Assembly (NCBI GenBank): GCA_016711285.1
Contig: JADJTG010000016.1
Location: forward strand, 1 to 64,000
DNA length: 64,000 bases
DNA from: Sphingobacteriales bacterium
Lineage (GTDB): Bacteria; Bacteroidota; Bacteroidia; Chitinophagales; UBA2359
Direction of reading: 5' to 3'
The position numbers and the translations under genes are program-made. Positions 1 to 10,505 of this stretch are shown here, in pieces (the first letter of the stretch is position 1; each line of letters starts with the position of its first letter). Under the pieces are notes generated by a model, which was given only the letters and a program-made list of their open reading frames with translations, searched no databases and was not told the DNA's origin.

Positions 1-614
1 GCGGGCAGCATTGGTAGAAATATATCCCGATCTGATGCCTTTGTGTTAACGCCGCATCAAACGCGCCAGATAGACATAAGCGCATCGGTGGCGGTGCTGC
101 TGCTGCTGCTGATATTGCTATACATCGCTTTGCGCGTAAAATGTCATCAAAGGCAATATTCTTTACTATCAGGAGCGGGTCGGCAAATACGGCAAGCCGT
201 TTTACATCATCAAATTCGCTCTATGTACGAAGATGCCGAAAGCCGAGGCCCGCACTTTCCAGCTAAAAAACGACCCGCATGGCTTAAAAAGTATGCGCAA
301 GTGGCGGTTGACGAATTGCCACAGTTTTGCTGTGAATGTGTTGCGCGGCGATATGTCTTTGTGGGGTCCCCGCCCCGAACGCAAATTTCCATATAGACCA
401 AATCATACAACAGGCCCCCGAATACCGCCATCTCCAAAAAGTGCAGCCCGCGACATACTGCGGTATGGTACAACTGGATATGCCGAAAATGTGAACAAAT
501 GGTAGAGCAGATGAAATACGATTTGATTTTACATTGAAACATAGTCGCTCATCAACGATTTTAAAGTGATGATTTATACAGTGTTGATTTTTATTGCAGG
601 GCAAAGGAAAATAG
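1..614 (+). pseudogene. Undecaprenyl-phosphate sugar transferase, 5'-partial and frameshifted
   Basis: This is the C-terminal catalytic part of a bacterial sugar transferase (WcaJ/EpsL type), the membrane enzyme that loads the first sugar phosphate onto undecaprenyl phosphate for exopolysaccharide synthesis. The family order is visible but scattered over all three frames: AALVEIYPDLMPL at the very left edge, RQIDISASVAVLLLL (membrane anchor), RSMYEDAE, DELPQ, RGDMSL, GPRPERKF, YAENV, and an ending GKGK at about 603-611. The gene starts upstream of the window. At least six single-base frame changes are needed to read it through. The frame changes could be sequencing indels or real decay. The domain identity is firm. 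Confidence 0.75.
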
Positions 615-623
615 AAGAGGAAT

Positions 624-1941
624 TTATACTTCAACCTTAGCCTTTAAAAAATCAAATGTCTGTGTAGGCGCAGCCCAATCTGTTGCCAATCCCTTTTCTA
701 TTACTTCACAAATAGTGTTCAATTCATCATCACTGATACAATAAGACGGCATTATATACAGCACATTGCCCAAAGGACGCAATAATACACCGTGCTGCAA
801 ACAGAAATCGTACATGCAATCGCGCAGGGAATGATGATAATGAGCCGCTTCGCCTGCATTGATTTCTACGGCGATAATAGTACCTTGCTGCCGCAAATCG
901 CGTATTTTATCTTTGTATCGCTCCAAAATACGCTGCCCGAATTGGCGGTGCTGTGCTGCAATATGCGCTCGGGCTTGTGTACAATTTTCTTCCAGCAACA
1001 AATCCAAACTCGTTAATGCAGCCCCACACGCCACCGGATTACGGTATAGGAATGTCCGTGATAAAAAGTGTGCAAAGGAGAATCCGAATAAAAGCATCGT
1101 AAAATATGTTGTTGGCAGGTGCGATGCCAAAGCCATTGTACCGCCCGTAAGCCCTTTGGAGAAGCACATTATATCGGGGCGAGTGCTGGTTTTTTATTTG
1201 TTGTGAAGCAAATAAAGTATCGGTTCTGCCAAATCCCGTCATCACTTCATCGGCAATGGTGAGTACACCGTGCTGTTTGGCAATGCCCAGCAATTCCGCC
1301 AAAGCCCTCGGGACTGTGCATACACATACCGCCTGCGCCCTGCACCAAAGGCTCGTAAAAAAGCCGCCGTTTGTCCGTTGCACAGCTGTCGCATAACTGC
1401 GATACTTTGCTCTCCAAATTCCCTGCTTCGGGCGGCGGCACAAAATGTACTTCAAACAAAAATCGTGAAAAGCTCGATTGAAAATATTACGCTCGCCCAC
1501 CGCCATCGCTCCAAATGTATCGCCGTGATAGGCATTTTGCAGGCGATGATATGGCGGCGTTCGCTTTATCGCCATTACTCCAATATTGCAAAGCCATTTT
1601 CAGAGCCACCTCCACCGCCGTAGAGCCATTGTCGGAAAAAAACACTTTTTGTTGCTGTAATTGCACGGTTTCCAAGAGGCGGTGTGCCAGAGTTTCGGCA
1701 GCGGGGTGCGTAAAATCGGCAAAAATAACATGTTCCAGTGTATGCAGTTGTTCGCTCACCTGCTCGGCGATATACGGGTGTGCGTGTCCGTGCAAATTTA
1801 CCCACCAGCTTGCAACGGCATCAATATAGGTTTTGCCATCGGCAGCATACAAGAGGGCACCTTTTCCGCTACGATGGTAACGGGAATACGCGCATTTTTT
1901 TGTTTGGAAAAAGGATGCCAAACAGGAGTAGTCGTCATCAT
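624..1941 (-). pseudogene. bioA: Adenosylmethionine-8-amino-7-oxononanoate aminotransferase (BioA), multiply frameshifted
   Basis: PLP-dependent class III aminotransferase that makes 7,8-diaminononanoate from KAPA in biotin synthesis. In a corrected reading the start is ATG at 1941 or 1938, giving MTTTPVWHPFSKQKN. It continues through DAVASWWVNLHGHAHP, the FSDNGSTAVE motif, NAYHGDTFGAM, ADEVMTGFGRTDTLFA, and the PLP lysine in SKGLTGGTMAL, which is typical of BioA rather than other class III enzymes. The C-terminus, ending at 624, is continuous. About seven single-base shifts lie in between (for example near 1550, 1450, 1180 and 1050), so no frame encodes a whole enzyme. No other bio gene is present. 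Such a dense set of shifts in an otherwise well conserved sequence suggests base-calling errors more than an old pseudogene. Confidence 0.8.
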
Positions 1942-2053
1942 TGCGGCAATTTTATGAGTTGTAATTGTTCTTTAAAAAGCATAAAATTTTTCAAAACCTG
2001 TGTTTTTTATCAAAAAAATACAACTTTAGAAACCGATGTATGAAAATATTACT

Positions 2054-2670
2054 TTAAAAATTCGTAATTTCTTCATCAAAAGGCTCTACGCGCGAAGCAA
2101 AAAGAAGCGACTAAGTATCCGTTTTCGTCTATTAAAAATTTATGAAAATTCCACATTACAGAAGCGTCCATCACGCCGTTTTGCGACTGTTGGGTGAGCC
2201 ACTGATAAATAGGGTGTGTCTTTTTTAATAGAGATTTTTTCGGTAAGCGGAAAAGTAACGCCGAAATTTTTGCTGCAAAATTGTTGTATTTCAGTGGCAG
2301 TGCCCGGCTCTTGCCCGCCAAAATCGTTGCAGGGAAAACCGATAATAACAAGGCGGTCTTTATATTGCTGATACAATTCCTCTAACTGGGCGTATTGTTT
2401 GGTATAGCCGCACTCGGAGGCTACATTGACGAGCAATATTTTTTTACCTTTAAAATTCGCCATATCCAGAGGCTTGACATCTATGCCCTTAATGCTGAAA
2501 TTGTGAAGAGAGGGGGCTTGTTGTGGTGGGTTTTCCATGTTTTTTTGTGTATGAGAAGTAGAAGAAGCTGCAGCAAGCGGAGCGACCTTGACACGTTGTT
2601 GGCAGGCAGCCAATCCGAAAAGCAAAGAAATTCCTATAAAACTGCTGATTTTTTTCACCAAGGAATACAT
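2054..2670 (-). CDS. Glutathione peroxidase family lipoprotein, two frameshifts
   Basis: Thiol peroxidase of the GPx/BtuE family, likely anchored to a membrane facing the periplasm. The start ATG at 2670 gives MYSLVKK followed by a hydrophobic stretch and a lipobox ending at Cys23 (FGLAACQQ). Reading further upstream would only add non-coding sequence. Catalytic motifs are in order: NVASECGYTKQY (peroxidatic Cys), FPCNDFGGQEPG (active-site Gln) and WNFHKFLID (active-site Trp). The frame changes at an A6 run (about 2222-2227) and again at a T5 run near 2099. Correcting both gives a normal C-terminus ending ASRVEPFDEEITNF at 2054. The real enzyme is probably intact, at about 205 residues. Confidence 0.75.
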
Positions 2671-2761
2671 GTGTTTTTTTTTAAATTTAGTTTTATAACA
2701 AAGTGACAAATAAAAGGTTTGATAGTAAAACAAAATATTTGGCAATATAATCAAGTTTTTA

Positions 2762-2794
2762 TTGGCTCAAAAACGATGGCTTTGTCTATCTTTG
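2762..2794 (+). promoter_or_regulatory. Candidate Bacteroidota promoter for the GT39-like gene
   Basis: TTG at 2762-2764 and TATCTTTG at 2787-2794 are separated by 22 bases, matching the phylum's TTG / TAnnTTTG pattern. They lie about 120 bases before the ATG at 2915. No transcription data support it. Confidence 0.4.
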
Positions 2795-2914
2795 TGCTTT
2801 CTTTGCTCGTGTTATATTTTGATATTGCAAGCATTTTTTTACATTATATAATATAAATTTTATTTGTTCTGCAATCAAAAAAAGTTTATATTTTACTCTA
2901 CTATCATCGTATCA

Positions 2915-5461
2915 ATGGATATTAAGGCTCGTTTGATAAATTTAGCAAAAAACTGGTTACCGTATATATTATTAGCTTTGTTTTTGGTGTTTTATGCCAT
3001 AAAAACAGAAAGTTGGTTTATGATGGTGCCAACAGGTATTGGTTTTTTGGGAATGGTTATTTCGTATTTTTTTCCTTTGCACCATTTGGATAGTCGTCCG
3101 CATCGGATATTTACCGCACTGTTTTTAGTTACATCTTTGTATTGTGCCGTATTAGCTGCTTTTCCCAAACTCAACAATAATATCAATATTTATATATCAT
3201 CTTCTGCCTTCGGTTTGTGGGTATGGGCTTTTACGCTGATGTTGCAGCCTTATTATTTCAATACTTTTGATATAAAAAATCATACACTTTCGGTCGGAAA
3301 ATTATCTATACCGGCGGCACTCAAAGCACCGCATGCAATATGTATGGCTTTTTCTGCTGTTTGTGCTTGGCTTGGCTTGGCGATGGTATGGTATTTACAA
3401 CAACGACCCCACCTTTGACGAAAATTTTCATTTATACGCTGCCAAAGATTTGCAGCGCGGTGTGCCTTCGGATTATACACGGGCGTGGTTGGTTAATCAC
3501 AGCATATCGTGGCTGTATGTATATTTTAATCCCCAAACTTACCATGAGCATGTATATGTAGCCAAAATACCGGGTATTATATTGAGCAGCCTCGCTATTT
3601 TTCCGGTTTATTTTTTGGGGCGTTTACTTTCGCCGGCGGCAGGTTTGATGGCGGCTTTTCTGTGGGTGGTGTCGCCTTGGGGCGTGGGTACTTCGCGCGT
3701 TATTCGGGAATATGCCTTTTATCCTGTGTTCATCACTTTGGAAATTTATCTGACCTATATTTTGATGCAGGTGGCTTTTTTTGAAAAAGAAAATATCGCT
3801 GTGGGGTATTATCGCTATTATTTTGTATTTATTGTTTTTATCTTGGTATATTTTTAATATAGACCCTTCTTCTACCATCAAAATCGGTTTGGTATTTCCG
3901 ATTATTGCTGCTGTATCTTTTTATTCTGGTGTATGCCGATATTATCATATTAATCAGAAAATCAACTGGAACAGAATTTTATACAGCCTCATTCCTGTTA
4001 CTATTGCAACTTGGATATTGTACAAACTTTTAGATAAAAAATCCGTGCTTTCAGCTTTACCAACCCCTACGAAAACATAGATTGGTTTAATACATTTCTG
4101 TTTCCGAGTCGTTTGGTAGAGCATTGGTGGGGCGACAGCAATTTTATTTATTTGGTTTTAATGGTAATTTTTGCCGGTATGTCGTGGGCAATGCTGCGCC
4201 GCAACCGTTGGTTTTATATTGTATTGGTAAGTTTTATGCTCACAGTTGTAGCTTACTATTGGTTCTTTTTCCGTTTATTCCAAATCCGCTATATCTATTA
4301 CGCACTTCCGTTATTTTGTGTAGTATTTGCGTATGGTTTAATAGCAACAATCAATGTTCAACGCCTTTGTACACGCTTTCCGCTGCGCCCAATAGTGATG
4401 GTTACTTCTTTGGTATTGGGTTATTTTATTTTTAATCCTATTTATTTTACAGAAACCTTAGAAACCTACGATCCCAAATACAACCGCTTTTTTTTCATCT
4501 ACCAAATTGGTACATTTCAAAAAGGACAATGTGGAGGTTTTTAGCCAGATTAGAAGATTCCACTTTACAAAATTCGGGCTTTGTTATTTCCAATGTCTAT
4601 AAAGATGTTTTAAAATAAATCACAATATTCCGTCTGCCAAATTGGGTATTTTTTTCCAAAATTCGGCGGGGCGTTATAAGGAGATGTGGAAAAACCTGAT
4701 ACGGTTCGACGAGGGTTTTATTATTTTTGACAGCGAAATAAAAGATAAAAAAATGGGTTTGCCGACTTCGCGTGCCTTTACCTTTTTAGATTGGACAATT
4801 ACCTTAGAAAAAAACTATCCCGATTGCATTATTTACCGTTGGCGGCGTTACGACCCCTTCTTAGATGCTAAACTACCCCGTTTTGAAGCCGACAAAAACG
4901 GCAACACGAGCTTTAACGAAACTGAAGGAGAGTCCACCATTTTGTTTCCGTCCCAACATCACAGTTGATTTATCCAAACCTTTTTCGTTGGCTTTTTGGA
5001 CACACTCCTTCACCGAATTTCCGGGTTCTCCCTACTCCTTGGGCAACAGAAAAAATGAAGGTATTTTGGTAGAGTCGCGCGGCGATACCGAAGAGGCTTC
5101 TTTGCGTTTTCGCTACGATATAGCCGGCGACAATGCCTATGTAAGCAGTGGTCTTATTAACGATGGCAACTGGCATCATATCGCATTTTACCAAAAAGGC
5201 GGCAAAGTGGGTGATGAATACGGAATATATGTAGATGGTAAAAAAGTAGATACCAAAAAAGTTCCGCGCGAAAAAAACAGCCGTGTGGAGTTCATTATTC
5301 TGAATTTTATTGGCGAAACAGACGACACCCGTATCTATAATTTTGCATTAGATGATGCACAGGTGGCAGCCCTTTACAACAAGGGCACACTTACCACTGA
5401 AGTATTTTTGGAAGCCAACGGCAAAAAATTCGGACCGCTGCATCATTACCTGAAAAAATAA
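2915..5461 (+). pseudogene. GT39-like membrane glycosyltransferase with C-terminal LamG-like domain, frameshifted
   Basis: A polytopic membrane protein read in at least five overlapping frame segments. Residues from the ATG at 2915 form several hydrophobic helices. A segment starting near 3340 carries NNDPTFDENFHLYAAKDL, which resembles the acidic first loop (DE, then Ala-rich helix) of GT39/ArnT-type mannosyltransferases that use polyprenyl-phosphate sugars. More helices follow (3780-4080, 4113-4544). The C-terminal third is soluble and ends in a concanavalin/LamG-like fold: FSLAFWTHSF, GNWHHIAFYQKGG, and DDTRIYNFALDDAQVAALYN. The stop at 5461 is 3 bases before the next gene, so the two are probably one transcript. 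Breaks lie near 3345, 3780, 4080, 4545, 4615 and 4930. One long gene of about 845 residues is the simplest reading. Two adjacent genes (transferase, lectin-like protein) remain possible. Confidence 0.55.
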
Positions 5462-5464
5462 GGT

Positions 5465-6598
5465 ATGAATATACTGTTTTTAAATTATGAATTTCCGCCT
5501 TTGGGCGGAGGCGCAAGTCCTATCAGCTACGACATTGCCCGCCACTACGCCGCTTTGGGTCATGGTGTCGCGGTAGTTACGATGGCTTTTGAGGGGCTGC
5601 CCGCCTATGAAGTGCGCGAAGGATTACATATTTATCGCATCGCCGCCGGTCGCCGAAAAAAAGAGATGTGCAGCCCCGATGAAATGTTGCGCTACCTCTG
5701 GAATGCAAAGGTTTTTTTAAAAAATCATCTGCAAAAAAATCACTACGAAGTTACGCATGTACATTTTGCTGTTCCGACAGGTATATTGGCGCGTTGGGTA
5801 AAAAAAAACTACAATATTCCCTACATTCTCACCAGTCACGGCAGCGATATTCCACACTATAATCAAGACCGTTTTACATTTCTGCACCGTTTTACGAAGC
5901 CTTTGCTGCGTGCGGTTGCCAATGGGTCTGCCGGAAATTTTGCGGGTTCTGCCTATCTCGCCCAATTAGCCAATCAACAATTGCAGCCGCATATTCCCTA
6001 TCAGGTTATCCGCGAAGGTTTTGATGCCGCTACTTTTGTTCCTTTGCCCAAAAAGCAAATACTGCTGTCCAGTGGTCGCCTCCTGCCGCGCAAGGGATTT
6101 CGCAACCTCATCGCTGCCGTTGCCGCCGAAACGTTCCCTTTTGAGTTGCATATTTGCGGCGATGGACCCGACCGCCCACATTTGGAACAATTGGCGGCTC
6201 ATTCGGCTACACCTGTTGTGTTTCACGGCTGGCTCAACAACGAAAGTCCGCAATACCGCACTTTATTGGGCGAAGCGGCGATATATTCGCTTATTTCTTC
6301 CAAAGAAAATGCCAGCAAAGCCTTGTTGGAGGCGATGTCGGCAGGCTGTGCCGTGCTCACTTCCAATGTATCGGGCTGCCCCGAAACGGTGGGCGATAGC
6401 GGTATAGTGCTGCCGCCCGATGATATAGCTGCCTTGCAAAATGCTTTGCGCAACTTGGCACAGCACCCCACTTTACAACAACAATTAGGGTCGGCAGCAC
6501 GCCGACGCGTATTGGAACATTACGACTGGAACAAAACAATTCCGCAGTATATAGCAGCATTAGAAACGGCAGCCCACTCGGTGCAGGTTTTAAAATAA
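5465..6598 (+). CDS. Glycosyltransferase family 4
   Basis: A 377-residue GT-B retaining glycosyltransferase, probably acting on a cell-surface polysaccharide or lipid-linked glycan at the cytoplasmic face. The N-terminal domain begins MNILFLNYEFPPLGGGAS, the usual glycine loop after the first strand. The C-terminal nucleotide-sugar domain holds SSGRLLPRKGF, HICGDGPDR and an EX7E motif in SSKENASKALLEAMSAG, followed by SNVSGCPETVGDSG. Length and layout fit the family. It follows the interrupted membrane glycosyltransferase by 3 bases, so it probably modifies the same product. Donor and acceptor cannot be told from sequence. Confidence 0.85.
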   Translation: MNILFLNYEFPPLGGGASPISYDIARHYAALGHGVAVVTMAFEGLPAYEVREGLHIYRIAAGRRKKEMCSPDEMLRYLWNAKVFLKNHLQKNHYEVTHVHFAVPTGILARWVKKNYNIPYILTSHGSDIPHYNQDRFTFLHRFTKPLLRAVANGSAGNFAGSAYLAQLANQQLQPHIPYQVIREGFDAATFVPLPKKQILLSSGRLLPRKGFRNLIAAVAAETFPFELHICGDGPDRPHLEQLAAHSATPVVFHGWLNNESPQYRTLLGEAAIYSLISSKENASKALLEAMSAGCAVLTSNVSGCPETVGDSGIVLPPDDIAALQNALRNLAQHPTLQQQLGSAARRRVLEHYDWNKTIPQYIAALETAAHSVQVLK

Positions 6599-6605
6599 AA
6601 AAAAC

Positions 6606-6638
6606 AAAAGCCTGAAAGTGCGTACTTTCAGGCTTTTT
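6606..6638. terminator. Bidirectional intrinsic terminator
   Basis: A perfect hairpin with arms AAGCCTGAAAGT and ACTTTCAGGCTT, a 4-base loop, and A and T runs on both sides. It lies between the convergent GT4 gene and clpP and can end both transcripts. Confidence 0.85.
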
Positions 6639-6673
6639 ATAATATATTTTTTTAAAAAAAAGTAAAAAAACGC

Positions 6674-7375
6674 TTATTTTTTGCGTTCCAATACTTCATC
6701 TATCATACCATATTCTTTGGCTTCATCAGCGAGCATCCAATAATCGCGGTCGCTGTCTTTTTCCACTTTTTCAAGTGTTTGTCCGGTATGATTACTCAAA
6801 ATCTGATACAATTCATTTTTGAGTTTTTTGATTTCATTTACGGTGATTTCCATATCGCTGGCTTGTCCTTGCGCACCGCCCATCGGTTGGTGTATCATCA
6901 CGCGCGAGTGTTTAAGAGCCGAGCGTTTGCCTTTTTGTCCGGCTGCCAATAATACAGCCGCCATAGAAGCCGCCATACCGGTACAAATCGTAGCCACATC
7001 GGGCGATACAACGTGCATCGTATCATAAATACCCAAACCATCATATACACTGCCGCCCGGACTATTGATATATAAACTAATATCTTTATTGGCATCTACC
7101 GACTGCAAAAACAGCAATTGTGCCTGAATAATATTAGCAGTATCGGGATATACCGGCTCACCCAACCAAATAATTCTGTCCATCATCAAGCGCGAAAAAA
7201 CATCTAATTGAGTGATGTTCATCGGACGCTCTTCAATAATATAGGGTTTGAGTATAGCCATTTGCGGATTCATACTATATAATGCGTTCACGTTGCGATC
7301 TACATAGCTATCCACACGCATACCTCCCATTCCCAGATGCTTTACTGCATAGTTTTTAAATTCTTTTCCGTACAT
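6674..7375 (-). CDS. clpP: ATP-dependent Clp protease proteolytic subunit
   Basis: Serine peptidase subunit that assembles into the double-heptamer chamber fed by ClpX or ClpA-type unfoldases. The 233 residues include the catalytic triad: Ser137 in GMAASMAAVLLAAG, His162 in RVMIHQPMGG and Asp211 in DRDYW, with the same spacing as in E. coli ClpP. Substrate-groove motif SPGGSVYDG is present. The first ~35 residues extend beyond E. coli ClpP, as is common in this phylum. It lies 45 bases downstream of the trigger factor gene, the classical tig-clpP order, so the two are likely co-transcribed. No clpX follows. Confidence 0.95.
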   Translation of the reverse strand: MYGKEFKNYAVKHLGMGGMRVDSYVDRNVNALYSMNPQMAILKPYIIEERPMNITQLDVFSRLMMDRIIWLGEPVYPDTANIIQAQLLFLQSVDANKDISLYINSPGGSVYDGLGIYDTMHVVSPDVATICTGMAASMAAVLLAAGQKGKRSALKHSRVMIHQPMGGAQGQASDMEITVNEIKKLKNELYQILSNHTGQTLEKVEKDSDRDYWMLADEAKEYGMIDEVLERKK

Positions 7376-7420
7376 AAAAAAATAATCTTTTTAGTTTAAG
7401 TTATCGCACATTACAACAGA

Positions 7421-8816
7421 TTAATGATGATGATGGTTTTCAAAATATTTGTTAAATTCCTCTTTGCTGATAACTTGCTCTACTTTATTGATACGCTCTA
7501 TCAATATTCCGTCTATTTTTTGATTGATGAGATTATTGACAGTGCGCGATACACTTTCTTTGTTTTCAAGAGCCTTCGGCAAAATAGATTCCAATTCTTC
7601 ATCTGTTAAAAAACGACCATATTGCATTTGTACGGCATAGCGAATTTGCGCCGCCACAGCATCAACTACTTCTTCTCCCTGTACTTCTATATTGCTTTCT
7701 TGTTTGATGCGGTGTCGTATCAATTCCCATCTGGCTTTCTCTATTTGTTGCGGTATTTGCGCTTTCAACTCTTCTTCGCTGATGCGTTTGTCGGCTTCGC
7801 GCTGATTATTATTGTGCTGAATAATTTTATACAAAAAATCTTCCGAAAAGCGCACATTAGTTTTTGATACGATTTCGTGTTCTATATCGTGCATCAAGCG
7901 GTGTTCGGAATCTCTTTGAATATAGTCTGCCAAATTCCGGCGAATATCTTCGCGCAGGTCGCTTTCGGTGGCATTGGGATTTTGCAGGGTTTGCATAAAA
8001 AACTCGGCATCTAAAGAGGCGGGTTCGTGGTTGGTCACTTTTTTGAGTTGCATCTCAAACAAAGGCGACAACGTATGCACAAACTCAGTGCGCTGCATAT
8101 CCAGCAAATGACGGGCAATATCTTCTTTTGATTTATTGACGGCTTCAAAAAGTTCTATTTTGATGCTCTCATTGAGGTTCATCGCTTTTACACGCTCGCG
8201 GTGGCCGCCTTCTTCTTTGAAAAAATCCAAAGGCAGAGTCGCCGTATTGTCCACCCCGTCATCTTTTACATTGCCCGCTTCGTCCAATTCTACCAAATAC
8301 ACTTCCAAAACATCGCTATTTTCCACCGGTTTGGTCAGTTCTATTTGCTTGCCGTAGCGCATACGCATACTTTCAAGCACTTCATTTACATCACTTTCTT
8401 CCACTTTGCGCGTGTATTGCGTCACGGTAAAATTATCCCAGTTGAGTTCATAGGGCGGCACTATTCCGATTTCGTACTCAAAACTGTAAGGTTGAGATTT
8501 TTGAATATCAAAAGCTACATCGGGGGCTTTTCCTTCTATGGGCAGTGGCGAGCCGAGCAATTGTAAATTCTCCTTTTTCACATATTCATCAATCCCCTCG
8601 CTTACCATATCTATAATAGTATCTACCAACACCTGATTGCCTATCATTTTTTTTAACATAGACATAGGAGCTTGTCCGGGACGAAACCCTTTTTATATTT
8701 ACATTTTTGGCTTGATGTTGTATTGCTTTTTGAAGCGGTTTATCATAATCATCGGGTACAATTTCAATACGGAGCGTACCGATGAGTTCGGGATTGATTT
8801 GGTGTAAAATATTCAT
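7421..8816 (-). CDS. tig: Trigger factor, one frameshift
   Basis: Ribosome-bound chaperone and peptidyl-prolyl isomerase that meets nascent chains at the exit tunnel. ATG at 8816 starts MNILHQINPELIGTLRIEIVP. The ribosome-binding signature GFRPGQAP appears only when one A is dropped from the A5 run at 8693-8697. Without that change the N-terminal part ends early and the rest seems to start at an internal Met. The following PPIase and C-terminal regions are continuous to 7421, giving about 465 residues in total, normal for the family. The protein ends in four histidines, an oddity. Because the two halves complement each other exactly, the break is most likely a sequencing indel. Confidence 0.88.
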
Positions 8817-8881
8817 TGAATAAAAAAGAAGGGGATTTTTTTAGGTGCTTGAATAGTTAGAGGTTGAGAACAGAAAATGTG

Positions 8882-8963
8882 TGCGGACGGTGGGACTCGA
8901 ACCCACACGCCTTTCGGCACCAGATCCTAAGTCTGGCACGGCTACCAATTACGCCACGTCCGC
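8882..8963 (-). tRNA. tRNA-Leu (UAG)
   Basis: Read on the minus strand, the acceptor arms GCGGACG and CGTCCGC pair, with discriminator A at 8882. The anticodon loop CTTAGGA gives UAG, which reads CUA. A long variable arm (TGCCGAAAGGCGT) marks a type II tRNA, and GTTCGAGTC forms the T-loop. CCA is not encoded. Confidence 0.95.
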
Positions 8964-8977
8964 TTATAAATGAGGCG

Positions 8978-9005
8978 CAAAGGTAACGATTATTTTATTA
9001 TTCAA
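8978..9005 (-). promoter_or_regulatory. Promoter of tRNA-Leu (UAG)
   Basis: On the minus strand TTG (9003-9005) and TACCTTTG (8978-8985) are 17 bases apart and end about 14 bases before the tRNA 5' end, an ideal Bacteroidota promoter. Trigger factor may also be read from it, since no terminator is seen between the tRNA and tig. Confidence 0.7.
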
Positions 9006-9071
9006 CAGCATGCTTGAATTTAATTTTCTGTATTCTTAAAAAAAATAAATGCGCTAAAGTCTTCAAAGATG

Positions 9072-9079
9072 TACCTTTG
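9072..9079 (+). promoter_or_regulatory. Candidate -7 element of der
   Basis: TACCTTTG fits the TAnnTTTG consensus and lies 20 bases before the der start codon. No clear TTG upstream element is seen at the expected distance. Confidence 0.5.
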
Positions 9080-9099
9080 CAGCCTAAACAGTAATTTTT

Positions 9100-10410
9100 A
9101 TGAGCTTTACAGTAGCTATTATCGGGCGACCGAATGTCGGAAAATCTACCTTTTATAACCGCTTAGTGGGCAAGCGCGACAGCATTGTTGATGATATAAG
9201 CGGTGTGACGCGCGACCGCCAGTATGGAGTATCGGATTGGAACGGAAAAGTGTTTAATGTGATAGATACGGGGGGCTTTGTGCCGCGCTCCGAAGATATT
9301 TTTGAAGCGGCTATCCGCGAACAGGCGCAGATTGCCATTGAAGAGGCTTCTTTGATTGTATTGATGACGGATGTAACCTGCGGTATCACGGATTTAGATG
9401 CTGAAGTGGCGAATCTGCTGCGTCGCACCAAAAAACCGGTACTCTTGGGTGTAAATAAGGTGGATAATTCGGCGCGGTTGTACGAAGCCAACGAATTTTA
9501 TGGTTTGGGCTTTGCCGAAACTTTTTTCATTTCTTCCATTACAGGCAGTGGCACCGGAGAAATATTAGATGCCATAGCGGCTCATATTCCCAAACAGGAA
9601 GAGGAGGGCGAAGCCGCCAACACCATTCCGCGCATTGCCATTTTAGGACGACCCAACGTGGGCAAATCTTCGCTCCTCAATGCTTTGCTGGGCGAAAACC
9701 GCAACGTAGTTACCGATATTGCAGGCACTACCCGCGACTCCATTCATACCCTCTACAATCAGTTCAATATGCAAACCTTGCTGATTGATACGGCGGGTAT
9801 TCGCAAAAAAGCGCGTATGATGGAAAATTTAGAGTTTTATTCTGTTATCCGTGTCTTTGATGCGATGGACGAAGCTGATGTATGCATGTTGATATTAGAT
9901 GCCACACAGGGCTTGGAAGCACAGGATTTGGCGATTTTCAGGCTGATGGTGCAAAAGAAAAAAGGGATTGTGATATTGGTAAACAAGTGGGATTTGGTAG
10001 AAAAAGACCACAAAACCGCCAAGCAATACGAAGATGCAATAAAAGCCAAATTAGCTCCGTTCAACGATATTCCGATATTGTTTATATCTGCTTTGGAAAA
10101 AACGCGCATCTTTAAAGCAATGGAAACCGCCATGCAGGTATTTGAACGCCGCAAAAAACGCGTTGCCACCCACGAACTCAACGAGTGGCTGCAGGAAATG
10201 CAAGATGCTTACCCCCACCCTTCCAACAAAGGCAAACATGTAAAAATAAAGTATGTCACCCAATTGCCTTTGCATTATCCTGCTTTGGCTTTTTTCTGCA
10301 ATTTGCCGCAATATGTCAAAGATTCTTATCGCCAATATTTGGAAAACCGTTTCCGCGAACGCTATGAATTTTCGGGCGTACCAATTGCGATGTATTTCAG
10401 GCAGAAATAG
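9100..10410 (+). CDS. der: Ribosome-biogenesis GTPase Der (EngA)
   Basis: Tandem-domain GTPase required for 50S subunit maturation. The 436 residues contain two complete G domains. The first has GRPNVGKST at residues 9-17, DTGGF and NKVD. The second has GRPNVGKSS near residue 184, DTAGIRKKA and NKWD. The C-terminal KH-like domain ends AMYFRQK. Length is typical and the frame is unbroken. It lies between two tRNA-Leu genes and appears monocistronic. Confidence 0.97.
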   Translation: MSFTVAIIGRPNVGKSTFYNRLVGKRDSIVDDISGVTRDRQYGVSDWNGKVFNVIDTGGFVPRSEDIFEAAIREQAQIAIEEASLIVLMTDVTCGITDLDAEVANLLRRTKKPVLLGVNKVDNSARLYEANEFYGLGFAETFFISSITGSGTGEILDAIAAHIPKQEEEGEAANTIPRIAILGRPNVGKSSLLNALLGENRNVVTDIAGTTRDSIHTLYNQFNMQTLLIDTAGIRKKARMMENLEFYSVIRVFDAMDEADVCMLILDATQGLEAQDLAIFRLMVQKKKGIVILVNKWDLVEKDHKTAKQYEDAIKAKLAPFNDIPILFISALEKTRIFKAMETAMQVFERRKKRVATHELNEWLQEMQDAYPHPSNKGKHVKIKYVTQLPLHYPALAFFCNLPQYVKDSYRQYLENRFRERYEFSGVPIAMYFRQK

Positions 10411-10455
10411 GTTTCTTTTTTAAAAAAATTTAAAAACAGTAATTCTGCATATTTT

Positions 10456-10485
10456 TTGGCAAATCAGGGAAATGTATTACATTTG
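10456..10485 (+). promoter_or_regulatory. Promoter of tRNA-Leu (CAG)
   Basis: TTG at 10456-10458 and TACATTTG at 10478-10485 are 19 bases apart and lie about 20 bases before the tRNA, matching the phylum consensus in full. Confidence 0.7.
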
Positions 10486-10505
10486 CGCCTGCATTGCGCT
10501 ATATT

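Noticed and set aside
7424..7440. Engineered His tag at the trigger factor C-terminus
   Set aside because: Only four histidines in natural context with a normal stop; no vector sequence around it.
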